DNA from: Microbacterium sp.
GTDB taxonomy: Bacteria > Actinomycetota > Actinomycetes > Actinomycetales > Microbacteriaceae
NCBI RefSeq assembly: GCF_026393345.1
Contig: NZ_JAPLAI010000032.1
Coordinates: 1-59,126 of the forward strand
Direction: 5' to 3'
Length of the DNA stretch: 59,126 bases
The position numbers were made by a program, and so were the translations under genes. Shown here piece after piece: positions 44,289-53,592 of this stretch; within the stretch, counting starts at the first letter, position 1, and every line of letters starts with the position of its first letter. A model generated the notes under the pieces. That model searched no databases. It was not told the origin of the DNA and was given only the letters and a program-made list of their open reading frames with translations.

Positions 44289-45167
44289 GTGACTGACCCA
44301 TTCATCATCGCGGGCGGAATCGCTTCCGCTCCTCTGGTACTCGACGCGGCGAAGCGTCTTCTGGGCCCGAGCCTCGACATGCTTGGGGATGGAATCAAGA
44401 GCGGTCTCGTCAACCGTAAGAGCAATGTTCATAAGGTGGCAGAGCGCGCTGACGCGAAGGCCGACACGTCGCAGCCGGGCGCGATACCGCCGCGCGTGGC
44501 CTCGGAAGTCTTCGACAAGGCGCAGTGGGCTGAAGACGAATTCGTGGCCGAGTACCTGAGCGGGATGCTGGCGTCTGCTCGAACCCTTGCCGGAATCGAC
44601 GACAGCGCCGTTTCGTGGACTGCTCTGGTCGGTCGCCTATCGTCGGACCAGCTGCGCCTCCATTACGCGCTGTACTCCGCGGTCCGAGGGAAGGTGGTTG
44701 GACAGAAGGTCGAGAATCTAAGCGACTGGGAGAGCAAGCCTGTCTTCGTTGGCTACATGGATCTGATCACCAAGGTTCTGGCTTGGGACGGAGACACGTT
44801 TCAGGCACGGGTCATCGAGGCCGGAGTTGGGTTGGAGCGAGAAGGGCTCATCGACACTTTGGCGCACGGTTCGACCGGCTTCTGGGAGAAGCATTGGTCT
44901 CCTCGCTCGGGCAAGGCTCTCCCCGACGATCAGTTCGGTTTTCTCATGTTCCAGCCGACTTCCGCCGGCGCGATGTTGTTCTTACGTGCGCACGGTCACA
45001 AGCTCGACGCCGGGAAGCTTACCGACGTTGACCTCACCCTGGAGTTCGCGGGTGACCCCAATCAGGCGCCGCTTCCTGTTCCGGGGTATTGGGCCGATGA
45101 CCTGCCAGTTCTCCAGCAACCGTCGCCGGTTCACGAACAGGAAGATCCGCCTCCAGCGAAAGGCTAG
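44289..45167 (+). CDS. Abi-alpha/DUF4393-like hypothetical protein
   Basis: 292 aa. The layout resembles DUF4393 Abi-alpha proteins: LVLDAAKRLLGPSLDMLGDGIKSGLVNR, then IPPRVASEVFDKAQWAEDEFVAEYLSGMLASAR (the paired-helix WA.LLA-type segment), LSSDQLRLHYALYSAV, and a C-terminal domain ending in acidic Pro-rich residues. Similarity is by pattern only. TAGCAT (44277-44282) lies six nt before GTG 44289, so I prefer that start over the ATG at 44283. It stands in the island between the TM protein and the recombinase. From 45168 to 45391 no gene is seen. Confidence 0.6.
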   Translation: MTDPFIIAGGIASAPLVLDAAKRLLGPSLDMLGDGIKSGLVNRKSNVHKVAERADAKADTSQPGAIPPRVASEVFDKAQWAEDEFVAEYLSGMLASARTLAGIDDSAVSWTALVGRLSSDQLRLHYALYSAVRGKVVGQKVENLSDWESKPVFVGYMDLITKVLAWDGDTFQARVIEAGVGLEREGLIDTLAHGSTGFWEKHWSPRSGKALPDDQFGFLMFQPTSAGAMLFLRAHGHKLDAGKLTDVDLTLEFAGDPNQAPLPVPGYWADDLPVLQQPSPVHEQEDPPPAKG

Positions 45168-45391
45168 GACTCGTCGTCTCAGCTAGAGGTTGGTCCTGGG
45201 TGTCCAGCGCGCTGCGGATGCACGATCGGGAACCTGTGCGACGGCCCGGCAAATGCCAGCGCCATCTGGCATCAACGATCGCAGCGCGCAGCTCACCCTC
45301 GATCGCCCGCCGCAGGTGCCGCTATCGTTCACCGCACGCAAGCGGATCCGCAACGAGCGCGGCATTTTGACTTCGGCGAGATGCTGAGCCG

Positions 45392-46000
45392 ATGGATGGA
45401 ATACAGATTGGGTATGCCAGGGTCTCGACCACCGATCAAGACCTCACGTCTCAGCGCGACGCTCTGTTGCGGATGGGAGTTCGCGAAGCGAACATCTACG
45501 TCGATCACGGGCTGACCGGCACGAACCGCGCCAGGCCCGGACTGCGGGAGGCCCTCGCCGCTGTGCGCGAAGGCGACACGCTCGTCGTTACAAAGCTCGA
45601 CCGGCTTGCCCGATCGTTGCATGACGCCCGCGACATCGCCGACGAGCTGACCGCGAAGGGTGTCGCTCTTAGCTTAGGCGGCAGCAGGCATGACCCGACG
45701 GACCCTATCGGTCGGCTGCTCTTCAACGTGCTTGCCATGGTTGCCGAGTCCGAGCGCGACTTGATCAGCATGCGCACGCGAGAGGGGATGGCGGTTGCTC
45801 GAGCGAAAGGGAGACTGAAGGGAAAGCAGCCCAAGCTGTCGATGGCTCAGAGAAAGCTGCTGTTCGAGGTGCAGGACCGAGGCGAGTACACCCAAACGGA
45901 GATCGCCGAACTCTTCAGCGTCTCTCGCGCCACCGTGTATCGGGAACTCCAGAAGCGCCGGACGGCGTTCCTCGCCACCTGTGAGGCGCACATCTTCTGA
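45392..46000 (+). CDS. Serine recombinase (resolvase/invertase family)
   Basis: 202 aa small serine recombinase. Catalytic Ser12 in IGYARVSTTDQDLTSQRDAL, arginine residues in GDTLVVTKLDRLARSLHDARDI, the E-helix start RLLFNVLAMVAESERDLISMRTREGM, and a C-terminal Hin-like HTH (YTQTEIAELFSVSRATVYRELQKR). It could resolve or invert DNA at the island end; no transposase or tail-fibre gene is near. ATG 45392 lacks a strong ribosome site. It is the last gene of the accessory region. Confidence 0.9.
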   Translation: MDGIQIGYARVSTTDQDLTSQRDALLRMGVREANIYVDHGLTGTNRARPGLREALAAVREGDTLVVTKLDRLARSLHDARDIADELTAKGVALSLGGSRHDPTDPIGRLLFNVLAMVAESERDLISMRTREGMAVARAKGRLKGKQPKLSMAQRKLLFEVQDRGEYTQTEIAELFSVSRATVYRELQKRRTAFLATCEAHIF

Positions 46001-46194
46001 ATCGACAGTCGGCTCCACTCGTCCGTCGACGAACCCAGGGCGGTCACTGAGCTCGAACTGATCCTCCTCAGCTTGAGACGGCTTGCGACCACCTGGATGC
46101 GGACGGTCGGCGTCAACGGCGGAATCACCGACGACTTGGAGAATTCATCTTCTGACAAGGCGACCACCCCGCCCGGATGGAGAAGGATACTTTC

Positions 46195-47049
46195 ATGAAG
46201 ATTGCTCTCACTGGCTCGTCCGGAAAACTGGGATCTGTGGTCGCACGCGAGCTGCGTAGTGCGGGTCACGACGTCATCGGCCTGGATCTCCACGGCTCCC
46301 GCGGCCCCGGGTTCGTGCAGGTCGACCTCACCGACTACGGCCAGGTCATCGACGCCCTCGCAGGCGTGAACGATCAGCATGACGGCGTCGACGCACTCGT
46401 GCATCTTGCCGCCATCCCGGCCCCCGGCATCCGCTCCGACGTGGCCACGTTCCACAACAACATGATGAGCACGTTCAACGTGTTCTGGGCTGCCGCGCGG
46501 CTCGGCATCACCAAGATCGTGTACGCGTCGAGCGAGACGGTTCTGGGTCTTCCCTTCGATGTGCCGCCGCCGTACATCCCCGTGGATGAGCAATACGCGC
46601 CGCGTCCAGAGTCGGTGTACTCACTGGTGAAGACCCTCGAGGAGCATCTCGCGAGGGAGCTCGTGCGGTGGCACCCCTCACTGTCGATCACCGCGCTTCG
46701 GTTCTCGAACGTCATGGTCCCCGAGGACTACGCCGAGTTCCCGTTCGACGCGGACGCGCGCACCCGAAAGTGGAATCTGTGGGGCTACATCGACGCGCGA
46801 GACGGGGCGCAGGCCGTTCAACGCGCACTTGAGAACGCGCCTGCGGGCTTCGACAACTTCATCATCGCGGCGGCCGACACCGTCATGACCCGCCCCAACG
46901 CCGAGCTGGTGGCCGAAGTCTTCCCCGGCGTCGAGACACGCGGCGAGCTGGGCGAGAACACGACGCTGCTCTCCATCGACAAGGCGCGCCGATTGCTCGG
47001 CTACGAGCCGCAGTACTCGTGGCGCTCTGGCGCCGGCGCATCCGCTTAG
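46195..47049 (+). CDS. NAD-dependent epimerase/dehydratase (extended SDR)
   Basis: 284 aa. Rossmann motif ALTGSSGKLGSVVARELRSAGH, then VDLTDYGQVIDAL, LVHLAAIPAPG, the catalytic YSLVKTLEEHL (YxxxK) and the preceding Ser in VYASSETVLG. C-terminal domain is short, as in uronate-dehydrogenase-like or sugar-nucleotide SDRs; substrate unknown. ATG 46195 has GAAGGA eight nt upstream. High GC returns here, so it is likely chromosomal; the 194 bp before it (46001-46194) contain no supported gene. Confidence 0.9.
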   Translation: MKIALTGSSGKLGSVVARELRSAGHDVIGLDLHGSRGPGFVQVDLTDYGQVIDALAGVNDQHDGVDALVHLAAIPAPGIRSDVATFHNNMMSTFNVFWAAARLGITKIVYASSETVLGLPFDVPPPYIPVDEQYAPRPESVYSLVKTLEEHLARELVRWHPSLSITALRFSNVMVPEDYAEFPFDADARTRKWNLWGYIDARDGAQAVQRALENAPAGFDNFIIAAADTVMTRPNAELVAEVFPGVETRGELGENTTLLSIDKARRLLGYEPQYSWRSGAGASA

Positions 47050-47280
47050 GCCGCGTCCGCACCGGCCTTCACGACGACACGTCAGAACGGTCGCACCCTC
47101 GAGGGTGAAGCGCAGGAACAGGTGGCCGTCCGCGACTACGGGCACAGGTAGATGAGACTTCTCACGTCCTGCCCGAACACACATTTCGTGCCCTCTCTCA
47201 AGAGACCGGAGAGCCCCAGGCATCGCCGCGGTCGCGGATGCCGACCCCTGCCTTCGACCCCACGGGTGTACGTTGCGGAG

Positions 47281-48279
47281 ATGGAGCCGATCCGTGTCGG
47301 ACTCGTGGCCGACCCGGCGTCGCCCACTGCGGTGGCCCGCCGGATGACGAACCTCGTCCCGCCGGGCGCCGCGGGTCGAGGAGGCTGGGACATCCAGCTC
47401 TTGAGCGAGCCATTCACGCTGGGGAATGAGGACGTTGACACCGCGTTGTCGCGACTGCGGACGGAGCGCAGCAGGCGACAGTGGGAACTCGTCATCGGGG
47501 TGACCGAGCTTCCGCTTCGCGATGACGACGGCGGGTACCTGCTGGCTGCAATCGATCCGCAGCGACAGTCGGCGGTGCTCTCGCTCCCCGCTCTCGGCGG
47601 GTTCCGCGTTCAGACTCGCGCTCGCGACGCGGTGCGGGGGCTCATCAGCGGGATGACCGAACCTAGATCGAGTGAGGAGCAGCGCGTTCCTCTTCCCGGT
47701 CTCAGTGGTCGTGGGCGGGTGCTGATGGGTATGGTGCTCGCCAATCGTCCGTGGCTGCTGGCGGCGGGACTCAAATCCGCACTCGTGGCGGCCCTGGCGA
47801 CCGGCGCGGTCGCGACAATCCAGCCCACGGTCTGGCAGCTCGCCGCTTCCCTTTCGGGCTGGCGCCTCGTCGTCGCGACCATCGCCTCGATCATGATCGT
47901 GGTCGCATGGATCGTGATCGACGGTGAACTGTGGGACCGCCCCGAGAACGGCTCCGCACAGGCGCGGGAACGGTCCCGTCTCTACAACACCTCGACGCTG
48001 TTGACTCTGACGGCCGGAGTCGTCATCTGCTACGCGGTGCTGTACGTCGTAAATCTCGCCTGGGCGCTGTTCGTCCTGAACCCCGACGTGCTGGGCGGCT
48101 CGCTCGGCGAGTCGGCCGGCTATGGCGATCTGTTCGTGCTCACGTGGTTCGTCGCGTCCGTGGCGACTCTCGGGGGCGCGCTGGGCACGGGGCTGGAGTC
48201 GGATGAAGCGATCCGCGCGGCGGCGTACTCGAAGCGTGAAGAGGTGCGACGGGCGCGCTTGGCGGCCGAGCCGGCATAG
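47281..48279 (+). CDS. Integral membrane protein, hypothetical
   Basis: 332 aa, not recognised. A soluble N-terminal domain of about 150 residues (MEPIRVGLVADPASPTAVARRM, QWELVIGVTELPLR) is followed by at least four membrane helices (GLKSALVAALATGAVATIQP, WRLVVATIASIMIVVAWIVI, STLLTLTAGVVICYAVLYVVNLAWALFVL, GDLFVLTWFVASVATLGGALG). TACGTT (47269-47274) lies six nt before ATG 47281 (leaderless). No operon partner. Confidence 0.8.
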   Translation: MEPIRVGLVADPASPTAVARRMTNLVPPGAAGRGGWDIQLLSEPFTLGNEDVDTALSRLRTERSRRQWELVIGVTELPLRDDDGGYLLAAIDPQRQSAVLSLPALGGFRVQTRARDAVRGLISGMTEPRSSEEQRVPLPGLSGRGRVLMGMVLANRPWLLAAGLKSALVAALATGAVATIQPTVWQLAASLSGWRLVVATIASIMIVVAWIVIDGELWDRPENGSAQARERSRLYNTSTLLTLTAGVVICYAVLYVVNLAWALFVLNPDVLGGSLGESAGYGDLFVLTWFVASVATLGGALGTGLESDEAIRAAAYSKREEVRRARLAAEPA

Positions 48280-48532
48280 CGCGTCGCATCAGCGTGGGAC
48301 GGCGCTTCCCGGCGTCCCACGCGGCGTTCCCGCACGCAGTGACCGGTGCGCGCGCTGCGCGACGCGGCTGTCGGTCGGGAGCGGGTCATCGTCATCATGG
48401 AAGAGGTGGTCGTCCGCGACAAGCGGCGGCGGTGAGCCATGAGACTTCTCTCATAGTGCCGCGACCCGGCCGTTTGGGGGACGCGGGGGCACCGCGGTCG
48501 TGATGGGATCGAAGAGCGACGGAACCCCCCGG

Positions 48533-48573
48533 ACCGCCCCCAGCTTCTTCCCCGTGAAGCGGTTGGGGGCGGT
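48533..48573. terminator. Terminator hairpin between convergent genes
   Basis: ACCGCCCCCA (48533-48542) pairs with TGGGGGCGGT (48564-48573), followed by TTCGTTT. It serves the membrane-protein gene (+) and the RlmG-like gene (-). The rest of 48280-48591 shows no gene. Confidence 0.75.
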
Positions 48574-48591
48574 TTCGTTTCCGGATGCGGG

Positions 48592-49704
48592 TCAGCCGCG
48601 CCGCACGGATGCGGTCACGGTGAACTTCGCGTCACGGGCGACCTGTCGCGTCGGGCCGACCAGGCGCTCGAGCGACTGCCGATACTGCAGCGGCGAGTTC
48701 CACACTGTCCACAGCTCGCCGCCCGGCCGCAGCGCCCGCGCCACATCCGCGAACATCCGCGGGGCCAGCGCGTCGGTCACGGCGGCGCCGGAGTGGAAGG
48801 GCGGGTTCAGTGCGATGAACGACGCGCTTCCGTCCGGCAGGCTCCGAAGCAGGTCGTCGCGGGCGATGGTTACCCGGTCGGCGACGCCGTTCGCGGCGGC
48901 CGTCGCGCGCGCCGACGCCACCGCGGCGGCGGACTGGTCAGACCCGTATACCGGGCGCTCCGGATGCCGTAGCGCCAGTGCGGCGGCGACCACGCCGGTG
49001 CCGCAGGCGAAGTCGATGAGCGCATCGTCACCCGGGATACTCTCCGGAAGGCGGGCGAGCAGCATCCGGGTACCGAGGTCGATCGAGGCCCCCGCGAATG
49101 TGCCGCCGAAGGCGCAGACGGTGATGCCGTCCACCTCTGCTCGTCGCGGCTGCGGGTCGGCGCCGTCGGGCGGGCCGCGCGAGACGAGCACCCGTGACTT
49201 CTGCCGGGCATGCGTGACGTCGACCCGGTCGAACCGCCGGCGCAGCACGTCGTTCATCGCCACCGTCATGTGCTTGATGCGTCCGCCGGCGTGGACGACG
49301 ACATCCGGCGAGGCGTACGCGGCGATGAGACCCGCGATGTCGTCGAGCGCGTCGAGGGCGCGGGGGAGGCGCAGCAACACCACGGTCGCGCCGCGCACGA
49401 GGTCGGCATCGAAGCCGTGTGAGGTGAAGGTGCCGGACAGATCGAGTGCGTCGGCGTTCCGGGCGAGAGCCTGTTCGCCGACGAGCCCGTCCTGGTGGAC
49501 GCGGATGCTGCGGGCGCCGTCGCGGGCGGCGGCGAGCGTGAGGGCGCCGTAGCCGTCGCCGATCACGACGAGACCGCCGTCGGCAACGCCCGCACGTGCT
49601 GCGGCGGACTCGTCCAGGATCAGCCGGTCCGCGGCATCGTGCGCGTCGAGCCCAGGACCTTCGATATCGGGGGCACGGCGCAAGCTCTCGAAGGGGAAGT
49701 CCAC
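48592..49704 (-). CDS. RlmG/RsmC-like rRNA guanine-N2 methyltransferase
   Basis: 370 aa with the doubled fold of RlmG/RsmC: a degenerate N-terminal methyltransferase-like half (GGLVVIGDGYGALTLAAA) and an active C-terminal half with SAM motif I DALIDFACGTGVVAAALAL and catalytic NPPFHSG, typical of N2-guanine rRNA enzymes. The exact rRNA position is not determined. TACCGT (minus strand, 49711-49716) ends six nt before GTG 49704 (leaderless). Confidence 0.88.
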   Translation of the reverse strand: MDFPFESLRRAPDIEGPGLDAHDAADRLILDESAAARAGVADGGLVVIGDGYGALTLAAARDGARSIRVHQDGLVGEQALARNADALDLSGTFTSHGFDADLVRGATVVLLRLPRALDALDDIAGLIAAYASPDVVVHAGGRIKHMTVAMNDVLRRRFDRVDVTHARQKSRVLVSRGPPDGADPQPRRAEVDGITVCAFGGTFAGASIDLGTRMLLARLPESIPGDDALIDFACGTGVVAAALALRHPERPVYGSDQSAAAVASARATAAANGVADRVTIARDDLLRSLPDGSASFIALNPPFHSGAAVTDALAPRMFADVARALRPGGELWTVWNSPLQYRQSLERLVGPTRQVARDAKFTVTASVRRG

Positions 49705-49731
49705 CTGCCCACGGTACCCGCCGCGCCGCGC

Positions 49732-49980
49732 TCAGCCCGCGGCGAGCTTCGCCTTCGCGTACGCCACGATCGCGTTGGCATGCCCGTGCCCCAGGCCGTG
49801 GTCGTCCTTGAGGACGCCGACGACTTCCATGTGCGGCCGACCGGCATCGAGCTCGGCGACCGCCAGATCGAGCCACTCCTGCACCGGGCGGCCGTACGTC
49901 TTCTCGATGCTCGGGAAGTAGGAGGCCGGACCCTTCGGCTTCTCGCCGGAGGACAGGTCGGGAGCGATCACGCGTGCCAT
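49732..49980 (-). CDS. DUF4287 family protein
   Basis: 82 aa small soluble protein with GPASYFPSIEKTYGRPVQEWLDLA, EVVGVLKDDHGLGHGHANAIVAY, the DUF4287 pattern, of unknown function. TACGCT (49987-49992 on the minus strand) is six nt before ATG 49980 (leaderless). It lies between the RlmG-like gene (27 bp away) and the divergent acs. Confidence 0.88.
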   Translation of the reverse strand: MARVIAPDLSSGEKPKGPASYFPSIEKTYGRPVQEWLDLAVAELDAGRPHMEVVGVLKDDHGLGHGHANAIVAYAKAKLAAG

Positions 49981-50103
49981 GCCGCCAGCGTAGGGGCGCC
50001 CGCGGACACTGCGACAGCCGCATCCCGTCACAGTCCGTCACCCGTTTTTGCGCCGCCGGGACGGGCGCGGATGCTGGAACCACCCACCACGACCGGAAGT
50101 CCC

Positions 50104-52077
50104 ATGAGTCACGACGACACCATCCGCAGCCTCCTCGACGAACGACGCAGCTTCCCGCCGCCCCCGGCGTTCGCTGCGCAGGCGAACGTGACGGAAGCCT
50201 GGCTGCAGCGCGAATGGGTCGAACGGGCGGGGGAGGACCCGGAGACCTTCTGGACCCACCGCGCCGAGGCGCTGGACTGGGCGGAGCCCTGGCACACCGC
50301 CCACACCTGGGCGCCCACCGACGGCGACAGCATCCCCGCGGCGACGTGGTTCGAGGGCGGCCGGCTCAACGCCGCCGTCAACGCCGTCGACCGGCACGTG
50401 GATGCGGGGCACGGCGACCGCGTCGCGTTCCACTTCGAGGGGGAGCCCGGTGACCGCCGCACCCTCACGTACGCCGAGCTGCAGCGTGAGGTGGCGAAGG
50501 CCGCGAACGCCCTCACCGATCTCGGGATCGTGCCGGGCGACCGCATCGTCGTCTACCTGCCGGTGCTGCTCGAGACGGTCATCATCCAGCTGGCCGCCGC
50601 CCGCATCGGCGCGGTCCACTCGCTCGTCTTCGGCGGCTTCTCCGCCGAGGCGGTCCGTTTCCGCGTCGAAGACACCGGAGCGAAGCTCCTCGTCACCACC
50701 GACGGGCAGTTCCGCCGCGGTGCCGCGGTGCCGGTGAAGGCGCAGGCGGATGCGGCCGTCGCGGGTGTCGACAGCATCGAGCACGTGCTCGTCATCCGGC
50801 GCACCGGTTCCGACATCGACTGGACCGAGGGGCGCGACCTCTGGTGGCACGAGACGGTCGGCACCGCATCCGACGTGCACGAACCGGAGTTCTTCGACGC
50901 CGAGACGCCGCTGTTCATCATCTACACCAGCGGCACCACCGGAAAACCCAAGGGTCTTGTGCACACCACCGGCGGCTGGCTCACCCATGTCGCGTGGAGC
51001 TACTGGGCCGTGTTCGACGCGAAACCCGAGACCGACGTGTACTGGTGCACCGCGGATCTCGCGTGGGTCACCGCGCACAGCTACGAGACCTACGGGCCGT
51101 TGTTGAACGGCATGACGAGCGTCCTCTACGAGGGCACCCCCGATACCCCCAGCTGGGAGCGGCACTTCGAGATCCTCGAGCGGTACGGCGTGACGACCTA
51201 CTACACGGCGCCTACCCTCATCCGTTCGCTCATGAGCCGGTTCCCGGGCGGCCCGCCCGACCGCTTCGACCTGTCGGCGCTCCGCCTCCTCGGCACCGTG
51301 GGGGAGGCCATCAACCCGGAGGCGTGGGTGTGGTTCCACACGCACCTCGGCCGCGGTGAGACCCCCATCGTCGACACCTGGTGGCAGTCGGAGACGGGCG
51401 CCGCGATCGCCGCGCCGCTTCCCGGCGTGTCGACGCTCAAGCCCGGCTCGGCGCTCACCGCCCTTCCGGGACTGACGGTGCGGGTCGTGGATGCGGCGGG
51501 CGTCGAGGTCGGGCCGGGCGGCGGCGGGCTCCTCGTCGTCGACGGCACCTGGCCCGGGATGTCGCGCACCGTCTGGGGCAACCCCGAGCGGTACCGGGAC
51601 TCGTACTGGAAGCGGTTCGCCGCTCAGGGCTACTTCCTCGCCGGCGACGGCGCCAAACGGGATGCGGACGGCGACCTCTGGGTGCTCGGTCGCATCGACG
51701 ACGTGATCAACGTGTCCGGACACCGGCTGTCGACGATCGAGATCGAGTCCGCGCTCGTCGCGCACCCGTCGGTCGGGGAAGCGGCCGTGGTCGGCGTCGC
51801 CGACGCCGTCACCGGGCAGGCGATCGCCGCGTTCGTCACCGGCGACGGCGACCCGGCGGCGCTCCGCCGCCACGTCCGCGAGGCGATCGGACCGGTCGCG
51901 CAGCCGACACACGTGTTCCTCGTGCCGGATCTGCCGAAGACCCGGAGCGGCAAGATCATGCGGCGGCTGCTCGTCGATCTCGTCGACGGCCGTCCGCTCG
52001 GCGACACCACCTCGCTGCAGGACGAGACGGTGCCGCCGCGGATCGCCGAGGTCGTCGCCGCGGCGCAGCGGCGCTGA
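50104..52077 (+). CDS. acs: Acetyl-CoA synthetase (AMP-forming)
   Basis: 657 aa cytosolic ligase converting acetate, ATP and CoA to acetyl-CoA. ANL motifs are intact: A3 YTSGTTGKPKGLVHTTGGWL, A5 DTWWQSETG, A8 GRIDDVINVSGHRLSTIEIES, and the A10 region LPKTRSGKIMRR with the catalytic (acetylatable) Lys. The lid and N-terminal ACAS_N (EAWLQREWVERAGEDPETFW) are present. ATG 50104 follows CCGGAAG; 25 bp after the stop is a MarR-type gene. Works with the ActP symporter at 6.6 kb. Confidence 0.95.
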   Translation: MSHDDTIRSLLDERRSFPPPPAFAAQANVTEAWLQREWVERAGEDPETFWTHRAEALDWAEPWHTAHTWAPTDGDSIPAATWFEGGRLNAAVNAVDRHVDAGHGDRVAFHFEGEPGDRRTLTYAELQREVAKAANALTDLGIVPGDRIVVYLPVLLETVIIQLAAARIGAVHSLVFGGFSAEAVRFRVEDTGAKLLVTTDGQFRRGAAVPVKAQADAAVAGVDSIEHVLVIRRTGSDIDWTEGRDLWWHETVGTASDVHEPEFFDAETPLFIIYTSGTTGKPKGLVHTTGGWLTHVAWSYWAVFDAKPETDVYWCTADLAWVTAHSYETYGPLLNGMTSVLYEGTPDTPSWERHFEILERYGVTTYYTAPTLIRSLMSRFPGGPPDRFDLSALRLLGTVGEAINPEAWVWFHTHLGRGETPIVDTWWQSETGAAIAAPLPGVSTLKPGSALTALPGLTVRVVDAAGVEVGPGGGGLLVVDGTWPGMSRTVWGNPERYRDSYWKRFAAQGYFLAGDGAKRDADGDLWVLGRIDDVINVSGHRLSTIEIESALVAHPSVGEAAVVGVADAVTGQAIAAFVTGDGDPAALRRHVREAIGPVAQPTHVFLVPDLPKTRSGKIMRRLLVDLVDGRPLGDTTSLQDETVPPRIAEVVAAAQRR

Positions 52078-52102
52078 CCTCACCGCTGGCTAGCATGGGG
52101 GG

Positions 52103-52558
52103 ATGGACAGCCACGCGGTGCCGGCAGAGACCCCGCGGCGCCCGCCCTTCAGCCCGGTGGTGTCCCTCCTCACCATCTCGGCGGTCTGGGACGCACAGCT
52201 CGGCACCGCGCTGAAGCGCGTCGGCCTGACCACGCGCAAGTACGCGCTGCTCGCCCACATCCGCGCGACCCCCGGCATCTCGTTCTCGGAACTGGCACGC
52301 CGTTCGCAGATCACCGTGCAGACCGCGCACACCGCGGTGCGCTCTCTCGTCATGGACGGACTCGCGCAGGACGGCACGGCTCACGCCGGGTCCGCATCCG
52401 ATCTCACGATCACGGAGAAGGGTTCGCGCGCGCTCGACGAGGCCGACGCGCAGCTGGCGCGGCTCGATGGGATCTTTGCGACCGGCATCCCGGAGCTGGC
52501 CGACGCCTTGCGTGGCCTGCACGAAGAACCGTTCGGGGAGAACCTTCAGCACGACTGA
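52103..52558 (+). CDS. MarR-family transcriptional regulator
   Basis: 151 aa winged-helix protein. DNA-binding part: LTTRKYALLAHIRATPGISFSELARRSQITVQTAHTAVRSLVMDGL, wing TITEKGSRALDEADAQL; dimer helices at both ends. TAGCAT (52091-52096) lies six nt before ATG 52103, a leaderless promoter. Ligand and target unknown; it may control acs or the gene at 52606. Confidence 0.9.
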   Translation: MDSHAVPAETPRRPPFSPVVSLLTISAVWDAQLGTALKRVGLTTRKYALLAHIRATPGISFSELARRSQITVQTAHTAVRSLVMDGLAQDGTAHAGSASDLTITEKGSRALDEADAQLARLDGIFATGIPELADALRGLHEEPFGENLQHD

Positions 52559-52605
52559 AGGTTGCGTGACTCCGAAAGGAGTCTCCCGGGCTCGGGGAAG
52601 AGCGG

Positions 52606-52773
52606 CTACTTCGCCTTCATGTGCATTGGGAGCGCCATGGCGGCCGTGATCAGCAGGATCCCCGCAACGAACGAGATCGCGGGGAGCAGCTCCCAGATCG
52701 TGTCGAGGGAGAACGCGATGCCCATGGCGGCCATTCCGAGCAGGAACAGCAGCAGGGAGACGACGAACAGCAT
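52606..52773 (-). CDS. Two-helix small membrane protein (55 aa)
   Basis: 55 aa, hydrophobic almost throughout: helix 1 LFVVSLLLFLLGMAAMGIAF, a short polar turn SLDTIWELLP, helix 2 AISFVAGILLITAAMALPM and tail HMKAK. ATG 52773 has AAGGAG four nt upstream. Not recognised; too short for many automatic calls but strongly coding-like. It may share transcripts with the EI24 gene 60 bp upstream. Confidence 0.72.
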   Translation of the reverse strand: MLFVVSLLLFLLGMAAMGIAFSLDTIWELLPAISFVAGILLITAAMALPMHMKAK

Positions 52774-52833
52774 GGCACTCCTTCGGCGAAGACTTCTCCC
52801 AGGATACCGGTCGCCGGCGGTTCGTCGAGCCAG

Positions 52834-53592
52834 TCAGTCTTCCGCCGCGCCGACGGGGATCAGATCTCCGGCCAGCAGGGTGGCACCGACGACCGCCGCG
52901 GGCATCGTGATGACAGCGCCGAGCGGGACGAGGAAGCACACCTGCGTGGCGACGCCGAAGCCGAGGGCTCGGGCACGGCGGGTGCGCAGCAGCGCACGTC
53001 GAGCGCGCCGGTCGTAGCCGCGCGCGGCGAGGGCTCGGGAACTGAGCTCGTCGGCGAGGAGTCGCCCGGTGAGGACGACCCCGATCACGGTGCCCGCGAT
53101 CCCGCCGACGACCGGCACCAGACCGAGGAGGAAGGCGAGGATGCCGACGCCGGCGCCGCGGACGATGAGATCGACGCCGTCGCCCACGGATCGCCAGAAT
53201 CCGGGCCCCGCCTCGGGCACCGTTCCCCCCTCGGCTTCGACGGCACGCCAGATCCGGTCGTAGAAGGGTTCGCCCACGATCAGGGTGAGTGCGGTGAACG
53301 TCACGGCGGTGAGGGCCAGGGCGCCCCCGAACACCGCGGCCCCGAGCGCGACGCGCAGCAGCACCGACCACACCCCGGGCCACGCGTCCGCGAACGGGGT
53401 GACCGCATCCGTCAGCCACGGCAGCTGCGTCGCGAGGGCGATGAGCGCTGCGCCGAGCACGAGGCTCACGATCGCGGCGGGGAGGAGCCCCCACAGCATG
53501 AGCCCGGGGCGGCGCCGCCACCAGCCGAACCCCTGCACGAGCAACCGGACGCCCTGTCCGAACTCGCGGGCCGACCCCGCCGCGGTCACCAT
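52834..53592 (-). CDS. EI24/CysZ-like membrane protein
   Basis: 252 aa EI24-domain protein with about four helices, e.g. GLMLWGLLPAAIVSLVLGAALIALA and AALALGAAVFGGALALTAVTF-like segments (from 53.35 kb), the conserved GEPFYDRIWRAVE loop, and a C-terminal VCFLVPLGAVITMPAAVVGATLLA. CysZ relatives are sulfate permeases, but sulfate transport here is unproven. ATG 53592 overlaps the upstream gene's stop (53586) by 7 bp, so the two are probably coupled. Confidence 0.85.
   Translation of the reverse strand: MVTAAGSAREFGQGVRLLVQGFGWWRRRPGLMLWGLLPAAIVSLVLGAALIALATQLPWLTDAVTPFADAWPGVWSVLLRVALGAAVFGGALALTAVTFTALTLIVGEPFYDRIWRAVEAEGGTVPEAGPGFWRSVGDGVDLIVRGAGVGILAFLLGLVPVVGGIAGTVIGVVLTGRLLADELSSRALAARGYDRRARRALLRTRRARALGFGVATQVCFLVPLGAVITMPAAVVGATLLAGDLIPVGAAED

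Noticed and set aside
45392..46194. Tn3-like or invertible-segment element
   Set aside because: Only the serine recombinase is present; no transposase, terminal inverted repeats or crossover-site pair could be found.
46020..46194. Possible C-terminal gene fragment reading LELILLSLRRLATTWMRTVG before the SDR gene
   Set aside because: Short, no family match that I recognise, and no clear start; may be a remnant at the island edge but cannot be supported.
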